Positions 1 to 11,955 of a stretch of DNA of 64,000 nucleotides are shown here, piece after piece. How positions within the stretch are numbered: position 1 is the stretch's first letter; the number at the start of each line of letters is the position of its first letter. This DNA is from Przewalskia tangutica (taxonomy: Eukaryota > Streptophyta > Magnoliopsida > Solanales > Solanaceae): contig CM056734.1 in assembly GCA_029844215.1 (NCBI GenBank), positions 11,170,501 through 11,234,500 on the forward strand, written 5' to 3'. Both the position numbers and the translations under genes were made by a program. The notes beneath the pieces are model-generated. The model did no database searches and was not told where the DNA came from. It saw nothing but the letters and a program-made list of their open reading frames with translations.

Positions 1-634
1 GCCACCCCTGCGCCCATTATTTAATGAGCAATTGAAGATAAATCATTGATTTGGTGTAATAACGAATGCAATGATTTCCCCGCCATCATTAAAATCACAA
101 ATCTTCTTTTGGCCCTCACATGTTGACATCATCTTGGTCTATCGGTCCATAAAACATATGATCTGCGGGAAAAAACAGTTACGGGAAAGCCACCGATCAT
201 AAAATTCGTGTATATGCATACAAATTTGCCAGACCGTATGCAATAACCCCACACCTGTCATTCTCATGAGCAATTAAATCAAGTTGCTAGATACTAGTTG
301 AAAATATACTTATTTAAGCGTGATGGTGATATGTTACTTCACTACTCATGATAAGATAGTCCTCAACGTATTAATGGTGAGCCAATTAAAACTAGATTTT
401 CATCGTCCTCCAAGATAAATCAATGATAAAGCTCCGTTATAAGACGCTCCGCATTTACAGCTGTGTTCGATTCGCGGTGTGAGAATAAATTCGTGTTGGG
501 AATTTACGCCCTAAACTAGCTACCAAAGACATCCGCGATTTACTGGTGATGTTGTTGAAGGACCGGTGTCATCACCTCGGCGACGCCCTGATAATACCAA
601 CAAGAATTAACGTGTTCGAAAACTCGATTATCAA

Positions 635-671
<37 letters not shown>

Positions 672-1048
672 TTATATAGAGAGAGATTTTCATCGACCAG
701 GAAAAAGAAAAAGAACTTTCAGGGAATAGTAGACCTATATTTCAGGTAAAGAATCTTATAAAAACGGTACCACACACAATCTAGAAAAAAACATATCTAG
801 CATGCCAAAAAAGGGAAAGCAACCGCGTTTACTGTACCAATGAATTATGTTTAGCTACTATTATAGATATTCAAATGTGTTGACGATTTGATGTGGTAAA
901 ATGACATGCGTACAAACCAGAATCAACTATGTAGTCAGTAAAGTTTTGTGATAGACAGCAAATAAGCGTCTGAAACATCATCTGATGTGTACTCTCTTAC
1001 TCAATTTTAGTTTAGCTGGACCGATTTGTTTAACTGGGGCTGTATTCT
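1..1048. other. AT-rich intergenic sequence with a TA microsatellite
   Basis: I see no gene here. A (TA)n tract lies at about 639-668 and produces a meaningless Tyr/Ile-repeat reading frame. No convincing start codon with a protein-like frame, tRNA cloverleaf or transposon end was seen. Confidence 0.6.
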
Positions 1049-1279
1049 ATTTGACATATACCTTTTATACACAAATTGTATACACGGAATACGAGACAAA
1101 TAAGGTAACCGAAATTGTAATTAAAGTTGTATACAAACTTACCATAGTTGTAGAATTTTTGTACGAGTATAATTAGGATTTTAGAAATATAGCATGAATA
1201 AAAAAATCATATTTTAGAGATTGTAAATTGTATATATACCTCTTCATTAATGAAAATAATCAATGGACTATTTCTTTCA
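1049..1279 (+). repeat. 5' LTR of the old copia element
   Basis: It matches 21088-21307 over most of its length with scattered substitutions and small indels; about 10 bp near 1062-1076 is extra. It ends in TTTCTTTCA, followed by the degenerate primer-binding site. The left boundary is uncertain by about 10 bp. Confidence 0.75.
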
Positions 1280-1363
1280 TGATATCAGAAGTCTAGGTCT
1301 AAAATACCTCCTCTCTTCCCAAATTTTCTTCCGAATCCCTAATTCACCTATTGTTCTTTCATT

Positions 1364-2786
1364 ATGTATACGTCAAAGAACATGTTTCATCCAACCCTTA
1401 ATGTTTGCAACATCAAAAACCACATCCATGTTGTTCTTGAGATGGAAAACGTCCAATACGCGACGTGGGCAGAATTATTCAAAGTTAACGCACGCTCGCA
1501 TCACGTCCTCCATCACATAATTTTCTCGGTACCTGGCGCAGAGGAGGTGCCTACCCCCGAGGCTAATCTTATGTTATGGACGACCATTGATGTTACCCTT
1601 CTCTAGTGGATTTACTCCCCTATCTCCACCAACCTCTTACAAACGATAATTGAACCCGACGTGATGGCAATGACTACCTGATATATTACACGATAACAAA
1701 AATTCCCGCCCTGTCACTCTTGAGCAAGATTTTTCACATGTCAACATAGAAGATTTTTCTCAAGCTTTGGCCTATTGTCAACGACTCAAGGAATTGGCAG
1801 ACTAACTCCAACGTTGGTGCGCCCGTTACCAATGATTATCTTGTTCTTCAAATGGTTGCAATCTTATCTGAGGCCTTTAGTGGCATTGAAACACTGCTTC
1901 GTTAGAGTAATCCTCTACCACTCTTTTATCATGCCCGTTTCATGCTCACGTTAGAAGAAGCCGGCTTGACAAAATAATGGATACCGGTTCAAGTTTTGTC
2001 ATGATGATGACCACATCAGATGACCCTCATCCATTCTCTGAAAATTCAGGCCAAAATCGCAACAACGATGGCGACAAAAAGGGTCAAAATCGTAAAAACA
2101 ATGGCAAAAATCGCGGCGACAATCACAGTGATAGCAGTGGCGGACGGAACAGTGGCGATAACAAAAGTGGGCCTCATGTCAAACAGTTGTGGGCCCATGG
2201 CCATGGAACTGGGCCAGTGGCTATTGGCCCAACAACCCGTATTTTCCACCCTGCCAATTTCTGGGAAACTAGGCCCAGTTTCAGCCCCAGTCTAGGCCCA
2301 ATATCTCGGCCATTGGCGGTAACATGTACAATAATGGGTCGGGAAGCAAACCTGCTTGGGCCTCGGCCTCCGCAAGCCTTCCATGTTGCGGGCCCAAATC
2401 AGATCTCCACGCCTACAGACATTGAGCCAGTAATTCTTACACTTGCATTAACTCCTCCAGAAGTAAATTAGTACATGAACACCGGCGCCACTTCTCATAT
2501 GACGTCCGATCAAGGTATTATGTCATCTTATTCAAATTTGAGCAAAAATCGGGGTATAATTATTGGTAATGATAACTCAATTCCAATTCGCCTTTATGGA
2601 CATACAACTTTGTCTCCCCCACATCCACCTCTAGTTTTACAAAATACCCTTCATGCCCCTAACTTAATTAAAAATTTATTGTCTGTCCAAAAATTCACCA
2701 ATGATAATTGAGTTTCTGTTAATTTTGATCCCTTTGGGTTTTATGTGAAGGATTTCAAAACTGGTATATCTCTAATGAGATGCAAT
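1364..2786 (+). pseudogene. copia gag and protease remnant (first part)
   Basis: Weak gag-like sequence runs from about 1400 (…ENVQYATWAELFKV…, like the copia gag N-terminus). It is followed by a long Asn/Gly/Asp-rich and then Pro-rich gag C-terminal region (1977-2471) without a recognisable zinc knuckle. At 2475 the protease starts with NTGATSHM: copia proteases have DTGA or DSGA here, so the catalytic aspartate is Asn (AAC for GAC). An LLSV motif near 2679 and the GAG-pre-integrase start (FYVKD…TGISLMRCN) follow, with an in-frame TGA at about 2709. The frame stops at the insertion of the nested gypsy-like element and resumes at 17813. Confidence 0.75.
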
Positions 2787-2791
2787 AGTAA
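2787..2791. repeat. Target-site duplication AGTAA, left copy
   Basis: AGTAA here is repeated exactly at 17808-17812, flanking the whole LTR-internal-LTR-internal-LTR array. The host copia reading frame is cut at this point. Confidence 0.9.
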
Positions 2792-5700
2792 TGTTATACC
2801 CCGTATTTCCAGAGTATGTACGTAAGGACGTACGTAGAAAATTTGAACTTGAGAAAGTAGCTTGGCCGAAATTTATTTGTGCACAACACCCGATTAGAGT
2901 CGTTTTTCGGCGAAACGTTTTCACAGCTTTCGTAGGGGAATTTCCGGCTATGTCATTTTTAATTTTTGCGGATTTTTCCGAGAGACGAAACATTTTGGAC
3001 CAACAAGAGGGCGCCACTTGGCACCCTCCAATCGTGGTTTGAAATCGCCCAACTTGGACGAAATGGACAAGGTAAGGCACGTTTTTGTGCCTTGACAAAG
3101 TCGGGTAGGTAGGATATTTGTGTTTGGTAAATCCTAGCCCTACACTTGCCTAACACATGGATTGATCTTGGCCTTTGGTCGCCATCCTTGACCTATAAAT
3201 ACCACTCTCCCTTTGATGAATTCTTCATCCTTTCCACAAATCTTTAAGTGTTAAACTCTTCCTCCTCATTGTGTTTTCGTTTCCCTGTGAGGCTTAGCCG
3301 AGAGCACCCTTCCCCTCGCCGAGTACCCCAGTGGGTAGCCGGTGGGTATACCCCTCCTGGGTGCTAGCCGGGCAATTACCCAGCCTAGTTGTTTTCGTAT
3401 AATACACCCTCTCTCGTAGAAATACTCTCAAAAGTATCATAATGCCCAAATTACCTTAGCCAGATACCTTGTAGTATTCTAAGGTTATACTTATCTGAAA
3501 AGCCCGTAAATACTATTATACTTCCTTCCGTCACAAAAACCGAAACCACGAGGAAAATCTCCATAGTTAGTTGGAGTATTAAGTAGAAGTTGGTTAGAAC
3601 TTCTAAGGGTCAGGTTGAGCGGGTTGGAGCACACGAGAGTGAGCTAAACCTTGCTCGGGATCGACATTTAAACTCGGATAATTATGGGCTTATCGAGGTA
3701 AATATCTTGTCCTCTATTGTAATTGGAAATTACATGTTTGTGAATATATAGTCAAGTATACTATATATGTAATCAACGTAGTTATCGCAATGTCTTGCGA
3801 CTTAAGCCTGAATTTAAAGAATAATACTCAACCGTAATTACATGTGGTCTTACAGAGACTTGTGTAAGAGTACAGTGGAGTAGAATTGTACTGCAGGTTA
3901 GGCGATAACCCCCTGGTTGGCTTGGTAGCCACTTCTGCAGAGAGTAGATTTACGCCGTTGTGAGAAAGCCGAATTTTCGGTAGAATGTTCGCGATGAGAT
4001 CTAAATGTTAATAAGCGCCAGTGGCCTTATAGGTTGAAGTACTACGTGTGGCGCGATCTACTGGCCGAAAGAGCCGACGTTTGGAAGTACTTGAGCGTTT
4101 TGCTATTAGTCGATACTGCCGCGAGGTATGTGAACCTCTTCCTATCTCTTCTAGCATGATATGTGTGAACTATGTAGTACGGTGACGCATACGTGCTAAA
4201 TGTATTTGATTGGTTTAAACATAAAGTGTTATAACGGCTTTATGGGAAGTCGTTATACGGCTTTATGTTGGTAAGAAAATACTTGTGGTCTTAAAAGGTA
4301 AATCGATTTGAACTATAATCGCTTGTTATGTGTTAATAAAGAACTTGAAGTATTTCAAAAGATTTTTGAATCATTTTGAAAGAAGAAGTAATACTTGGTT
4401 TTGAAAACTTAAGAGTTATACTAGCTTTATGGGAAGTTAGGTATAACGGCTTAAGAATGTTTTAATGATTTCGAAATCGAACGTATCGACAAACCACCGC
4501 AGCGTTAATAAAAGGAAATGTTTTGACAGATTAAGCATTATTAAAACCAAGAGAAACTTCCATCCGCATGTAAGCTAAGATGAGACAAAATGATATTTCC
4601 TAGATCACTACTTTGTAATAAGATTGTTATAAACAAGAATATCCTACTCACATATAAGACTTATGTTTCTCGATTGTTTAAAAGAGAATTATATTCTTAA
4701 ATGAATAAGACTATGAACTACGAAACCTTTCTAAAATAAGAAACGTGAATATTTGAAATTAGGCAAACTTGGGCGCTTGGAAAATAATGTTGTTACTTGA
4801 TTTTACAAAGGTAAGTGTTTTGGTTTATTTAAAAAGATACCACTCTATTTTATACTACGTATCAGGTGACTTATGTGAAAGCAACGGATCTTTTAAAAGA
4901 TTTAATGGATGAAGTACTTTAGGGGTAGATACCCGAACTTGTTAGCTTAAAGTACCTCGTGTGAATAACTTGATTGTGTTGGTTTGAGATAGCCTTGTAA
5001 ATACTTTCTTGTTGATGTGATAAGTGAAAATGTTAGGATGCTACGTGTGTTAGTATCTTGTGTGATCGTGATGTAAGGGTCATTCTTGTTATGCTTACGT
5101 TGTTAAACGTTAAGCGTTGACTATTATTGTATCACATACCCTTTCGACTTATTATACCGAGGGCTTGCCACCCTTGACGCGGTCTTTACGGCATGCGGTC
5201 CTCGTGACTACGCGGAGCGCGGAGCTCCGGATTGATCATTCCGTGTTTAGCCCGACGCGGATTCCTATGCGGTCTGCTGAGACTACGCGTCTTTTGAGAC
5301 TACGCGGTTGCGGAGCCTAGCGGATACCGAGGGTTAGCCGCCTTCGATGCGGGGTATACCTCAATGCAGGACCATGATTCGAGGAATACCTCATGCGGTC
5401 CGCGTGTGACCTATGCGGAGTCGCGAGTTCCGAGGATAGACGCGACTTTGATATTGCGCGAGTGGCCGCCTTCGATCATGTTGTGCGGTTTAGAAAGACC
5501 TCGGATACGCTTGTGGTATTTTTGGCATCGCTGGTCTTAGTAGTCGGCTATGCCTTCGACTTGCCCCGCACGGTTTTATTGTGATGACTTTGAGGCGTGA
5601 GTCCCCGACTTGACACGATCGCTATTTGTTGTGAATCGTAGTTTGCTTATCATACATGTCTCCCGCTTTATAGACTATTATGATTTCATTTACGATTTTT

Positions 5701-6122
5701 AGTTTCACATACTGCACTGGCCAGATCGACTTCGTGGCCGCGTTCACGCCGCAGTCGAGGTACACGATCGTTGATCCTAGCTCTCGTGGTCACGCCGTTG
5801 GGAAGCTCCGTTTCTCCGAGGCTTATCACGTATAGTCCCCGTCGTAGTAAGTGTTTACATTCGTGGTTTGGCGGGCCCCGCCCCGCTGCGTGTCATATCA
5901 TTCGTAGAGGTCAGAGTAATCTTGTTGTAAGCGGGGTTGTAAAAAGGATTAAACTGCTCATGTTGAAAAAGTTGTCATTTATATATATCGCCAAAGGCAA
6001 GTTTTCTCAGATTATTGTTTCATATTTCATAATATGTCTTGTATCATTTTATGTTCGCCGACACTGATGTTGTATCACCAGGTGCCCGGTAAGGCACGAC
6101 CACGCCCTAATCGGTCGTGACA
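2792..6122 (+). repeat. LTR 1 of the gypsy-like array
   Basis: About 3.33 kb, starting TGTTATACCCCGTATTTCC and ending CGGTCGTGACA. The first 600 bp resembles a transcribed leader, with a CCTATAAATACC TATA-like box near 3190. At 5150-5560 there is a CG-rich tract of degenerate short repeats (GCGGTC, GACTACGCGG, TACCGAGGG). The rest is AT-rich. Confidence 0.9.
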
Positions 6123-8614
6123 AAAGTGGTATCGAGCGCTTAATCTCGGAAAGTGTCTACGCATCAGATCCAGAAGTCTTGATTATCGCATGCGCACCAC
6201 ACCAATAATCGTGAGGCTATGTGGTATTTAGGATTGGTTTCTATTCTTCTCACTCGAGATCGTGCCTTAGAGCCGTGTTGTAAGTTGGACCTCCGACGTA
6301 TTTCTTTCCTCACCGCTATGCCTCCGCAGTGGCAACCCGCCTGTGAGGCAAGCGCGGCGGAGCCGCGAGTAGAGTTCAGAGGTGGCGAGGCACGTGCCCA
6401 ATCATTACCTAGGTAGTGCTTCATTCGGGAGTTCGCGACGCCACTAGCCCAAAGAGAGTTTAGTACGGCGCAGCAGGCTCATCGCGCCATGATATATGAA
6501 CCTTCGCCCACGATCGGAACAGTGAATTTAGATTGCAGAAGATGACCACATTAGCTATGGATTTGGCTACCGGAGAGTATACCGATGTATCGCGAGTCTT
6601 GATGAATATCAACGAGAGGTTGTGCAAGAGTAGTTCTTCGCTTAGTTTTGAGCATGGCCTGTATGAGCTTATACACGCAGCCGAGAAACGTAGAGATCGA
6701 CGGGTTAACGGCGACAGCAGAAGAGGCCAGAGCGGAAGGTCCTTTGGTAACTTTCGAGGCGAGTCACCTCACCGTGATTTGATTATGCACATCCACAATG
6801 CAGAGTGGTCTTCCACGATTTCGTGACATTCGGTACGCAGGAGTTGGTTAGAACTCCGTGGCTTCCGGCTCATTGCGCGCACGCCATCCCGGGAATGTCG
6901 CTTTTAGTTGGTACTTGTTGCACTGCGCCGCCGTACATGTGTCGAATGGGTGACCTAGTAGGAGGACTTTGCCTTCGATCGCGGTAGTTCGTCACCTTCC
7001 TTAGCTATGCGCTACGGGCGAGTTTGATTAGAACGACTAAGGGAGTGAAGCAGAGATATAGATATATCTTTAACCCTCAGAGATCGATGTGTGATAAGTG
7101 AGTATACCTTAAGTGCTATGTTCGATAGCGGTGTGTTAGTCGTGATTAGATCATGGTTGTTTAACCGAGTAAGATTTTGGGGATAGAGAAGGTGCAGCCT
7201 TAGAGCTTCTACGTAAAGACCTTAGAGCAGGCCATCTCGAGAAAAGGTGTAGTGTTATGTTTGACCTTTATCGGAGTGCATAGTGCACGTGAGTTATGTT
7301 GGGACAGTCCCTAGTGTGGAATGAAAGAGGTAGTTGAGCTAAGACCGCCAGGTTTTCGTAACGTGATTAGTGAGATTGTTCCTGGGAGCTAGTATGACGC
7401 GCTGCCGGGTCGGGTTGAGGCCACGCCGCGTCAACCCGCGCAGTTTAGTGGTCGGGTCACGGTGGTCCCGCCTTGTGGTAGGTCACGAGGTGTTAGGCCC
7501 ATGTTCGCTAACTGCAGACGAGTTCGTGGATCGTTCGACCGGTGGTCGGGTCGATGGGGCAGCCCATCGTGTTCTTCGTTGGGACCGCTTCTGCAGGCGG
7601 TTACGCGAGATGTTGCATCGTAAAGGTTGTAAGCGTCGCACGTGCCTACCTTCACCTTATGACGCATGCAGGAGCCCAGGGTACGGCTGTTTTTTGTTTC
7701 TGGAAGTTTTACGTGCAGGTTAAGAACTCGGGTGAGTCTCGATCGCATTCGCCTCGAGCCGCGCGGATTTCGTGGATAGTTGCGAATTGTTGTCTCCTCG
7801 TCAGGAGTGTTTAAGCTACCATTTCGGTGTTCGGATGTCGCCTTACGGCCTCAGGGCGGATGTGCGAGTCGCCACGATTGGTTCGATGTTGGCGTGATTC
7901 GATAGTTGGTTCAGCTTGTTCCACAGACCGTGGATAGAGTAAAGCTTGTCTGTAAGAGGTTCCGCAGCTCGAGAAATCGTGGATAATCCGACGCACGCCA
8001 GAGTTCGAGCCGACGGTCGATCTTTCAAAGACCACCCCAAAGGGTGTGACGAAGTTTTGGAAGACAGAGGAACTTAGCCCGAGTTGTTTTGGGCCTTTTT
8101 AAGTTCATGAAGAATAGGCCGTTGCCTATATGTTAGCTTTTGCCGTCCGACTTAGGAGGCGAGACGTCCGGCCCTTCAGATTGTTATGTTCGGAAAGTAT
8201 CGAGATCCATCCAGTGTTCCCGCTAATGATGACCACGTTAGAGATAGTAACCCCGAGTTTTGGAAATCAAGCGATCCAAATGTGGTAAGAGTTCGAGTGT
8301 ACGTCCACCTCGTGGATCGCATGCAGCCGGTACCATTTGTTGGGTCGCCGGAGTGAACTCGCGCGCAAAGTGACAAAAGTGGTATCATTTCTTTGTAAAG
8401 AGGAGCGGCGAAGTATGTTTTAGACCCGGGAGAGGTGTTTGTGGTGATGTTAGAGGTGTTTCTCGTGGACTTGGAGGTAAGTATTTTTGCGCAAGTTGTT
8501 CCGTGGCTACGCTGCGTGGCGTGATTGTTTTCGTAAGTATAAGAAATGAGGACTATACCGCCGTTGTTTTGAGATTTAGAAGGAACATTCGGGACGAATG
8601 TTTCGCGAGGAGAA
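6123..8614 (+). other. Internal region 1 of the gypsy-like array
   Basis: It starts with the primer-binding site (AAGTGGTATCGAGC). At 6318 a short frame begins MPPQWQPA, in the place and style of a gypsy gag start, but it fails within about 35 codons and no long frame follows. The segment ends at a purine-rich tract just before LTR 2. I see no pol domain, so this is probably the decayed or replaced interior of a non-autonomous element. Confidence 0.7.
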
Positions 8615-11600
8615 TGTTATACCCCGTATTTCCAGAGTATGTACGTGGGACGCACGAGAAAATTTGAACTTGAGAAAGTAGCTTGGCCGAAATTTATTTG
8701 TGCACAACACCCGATTGTAGTCGTTTTTAGTAAACGCTTTCACGCCTTTCGTAGGGAATTTCCGCTATGTCATTTTTAATTTTTGCGAATTTTTCCGAGA
8801 GACGAAACATTTTGGACCAACAAGAGGCGCCACTTGGCACCTCCAATCGTGGCTTGAAATCGCCCAACTTGGACGAAATGGACAAGTAAGGCACGCTTGT
8901 GCCTTGACAAAGTCAAGGGTAGGTAGGATATTTGTGTTTGGTAAATCCTAGCCCTACACTTGCCTAACACATGGATTGATCTTGGCCTTTGGTTGGCCAT
9001 CCCTTGACCTATAAATACCCCTCTCCCTTTGATGAATTCTTCATCCTTTCCACAAATCTTTAAGTGTTAAACTCTTCCCCTCCCTTGTTGTGTTTTCGCC
9101 CCTTTGAGGCTTAGCCGAGAGCACCCTTCCCCTCGTCGAGAGTACCCCAGTGGTAGCCGGTGGTATACACCCCTCCTTGGGGTGCTAGCCGTGGGGTACC
9201 CCCCCCCTAGCCTAGTTGTTTTCGTATAATACACCCCCTCTCTTGGTAGAAATACTCTCAAAAGTATTGTTAATGCCCAAATTACCTTAGCCGTATACCT
9301 TGTAGTATTCTAAGGTTATACTTATACGAAAAGCCCAGAAATACTATTATACTTCCCTTCCGTCACAAAAACCGAAACCCTGAGGAAAATCTCCATAGTT
9401 AGTTGGAGTATTAAGTAGAAGTTGGTTAGAACTTCTAAGGGTTGGTTGGAGCGGGTCGAGCACACGAGTAGGAGCTAAACCTTGCTCGGGATCGACATTT
9501 AAACTCGGATAATTACGGGCTTATCGAGGTAAATATCTTGTCCTCTATTGTAATTGGAAATTACATGTTTGCTTGAATATATAGTCAAGTATACTATATA
9601 TAGAATCAACGTAGTTATCGGCAATGTCTTGCGACTTAAGCCCAATTTAAAGAAGAATACTCAACCGTAATTACATAGGTATTACACAGAGACTCAGGTA
9701 AGAGTACCGCGGAGTAGAATTGTACCGTTAGGGTTAGACGTATAACCCCCGTTGGCTTGCAGCCTTCTGCAGGCGAGTAGATTTACGCCGCGGGGAGGCG
9801 CCGCCAATTTTCTGAGAATGTTCGCGATGAGATCTAAATGTTAATAAGTCGCCAGGCCTTATAGGTTCAAGTACTACGTGTGGCGCGATCTACTTGGCTT
9901 AGGAGTAGCCGACGTTTGGAAGTACTTGAGCGTTTTGCTATTAGTCGATACTCGTCGCGAGGTATGTGAACCTCTTCCTATCTCTTCTAGCATGATACGT
10001 GAACTATGTAGTACTAGACGATACGTGCTAAATGTATTTGATTGGTTTAAAACATAAAGTGTTATAACGCTTTATGGGAAGTTGGTTATACACTTTATGT
10101 TGGTAAGAAAATACTGTGGTCTTAAAAGGTAATCGATTTGAACTATAATCGCTTGTTATGTGTTAATAAAGAACTTGAAGTATTTCAAAAGATTTTTGAA
10201 TCATTTTGAAAGAAGAAGTAATACTTGGTTTTGAAAACTTAAGAGTTATACTAGCTTTATGGGAAGTTAGGTATAACGCTTAAGAATGTTTTATCGATTT
10301 CGAAATCGTAATGTGTATCGACAAACCATCGCAGCGTTAATAAAAGGAAATGTTTTGACAGATTAAGCATTATTAAACCAGAGAAACTTCCATCCGCATA
10401 AGCTAAGATGAGACAAAATGATATTTCCTAGATCACTACGTAATAAGATTGTTATAAACAAGAATATCCTACTCACATATAAGACTTATGTTTCTCGATT
10501 GTTTAAAAGAGAATTATATTCTTAAATGAATAAGACTATGAACTACGAAACCTTTCTAAAATAAGAAACGTGAATATTTGAAATTAGGCAAACTGGACGC
10601 TTGGAAAATAATGTTGTTACTTGATTTTACAAAGGTAAGTGTTTTGGTTTATTTAAAAAGACAAATACCTATTTTATACTACGTATTGTGTGACTTATGA
10701 AAGCAACGGATCTTTTAAAAGATTTAATGTATGAAGTACTTTAGGGGTAGATACCCGAACTTGTTAGCTTAAAGTACCTTGTGTGAATAACTTGATTGTG
10801 TTGGTTTGAGATAGCCTTGTAAATACTTTCTTGTTGATGTGATAAGTGAAAATGTTAGGATGCTACGTGTGTTAGTATCTTGTGTGATCGTGATGTAAGG
10901 GGGTCATTCTTGTTATGCTTACGTTGTTAAACGTTAAGCCCGTCAGACTATTATTGTATCACATACCCTTTGACTTATTATACCGAGGGCTTGCCACCCT
11001 TGATGCGGTCTTTACGCCTATGCGGTCCTCGTGACTACGCGAGCGCGGTAGCTCCGGATTGATCATTCCGGTGTTTAGCCCGACGCGGGATTCCTATGCG
11101 GTCTGGCTGAGACTACGCGTCTTTTGAGACTACGCGGGTCGCGGAGCTAAGCGGATACCGAGGGTTAGCCGCCTTCGACGCGGTATACCTCAGCGATGCA
11201 GGACCACGATTCGAGAATACCTCATGCGGTCCGCAGTGACCTATCGCGAGTCGCGAGAGTTCCGAGGATAGACGCCGCACTTTGATATCGCGCGTGGCCG
11301 CCGATTCGATCATGTGCGATCTAGAAAGACCTCGGATACGCTTTGTGGTATTTTTGGTATCGCTGGTCTTAGTAGTCGGCTATGCCTTCGCATTTGCCCC
11401 GCACGGTTTTATTGTGATGACTTTGGCGTGAGTCCCCGACTTGACACGATCGCTTATTTGTTGTGAATCGTAGTTTGCTTATCATACATGTCTCCCGCTT
11501 TATAGACTATTATGATTTCATTTACTGATTTTTAGTTTCACATACTCTGCACTGCAGATCGACCTCCTTCGGGCCGCGTTCACGCCGCAGTCGAGGTACA

Positions 11601-11955
11601 CCATCGTTGATCCTAGCCTCGTGGTCACAGCCAGCGTTGGAAGCTCCGTTTCTCCGAGGCTTATCACGTATAGTCCCCGTCAGAGTAAGTGTTTACATTC
11701 GTGGCCATGGCCCCGCCCCGCCAGGTTGTCATATCATTCGTGAGGTCCAGTAGTATCACAGCAAGGTGGTTGTAAAAAGGATTAAACTGCTCATGTTGAA
11801 AAAGTTGTCATTTATATATACGCCGAAAGGCAAGTTTTCTCGATTATTGTTTCATATTTCATAATATGTCTTGTATCATTTTATGTTCACTGACACTCGA
11901 TGTTGTATCACCAGGGTGCCCGGTAGGCACTACCACGTCTTAATCGGTCGTGACA
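8615..11955 (+). repeat. LTR 2 (middle) of the gypsy-like array
   Basis: Same ends as LTR 1, about 3.34 kb. AT-rich stretches (for example around 10141-10260) are nearly identical to LTR 1. Differences concentrate in G/C-rich stretches as one- to three-base indels. Confidence 0.9.

Noticed and set aside
546..749. 67-codon frame with Tyr/Ile repeats
   Set aside because: It is a product of the (TA)n microsatellite and has no protein-like flanks.
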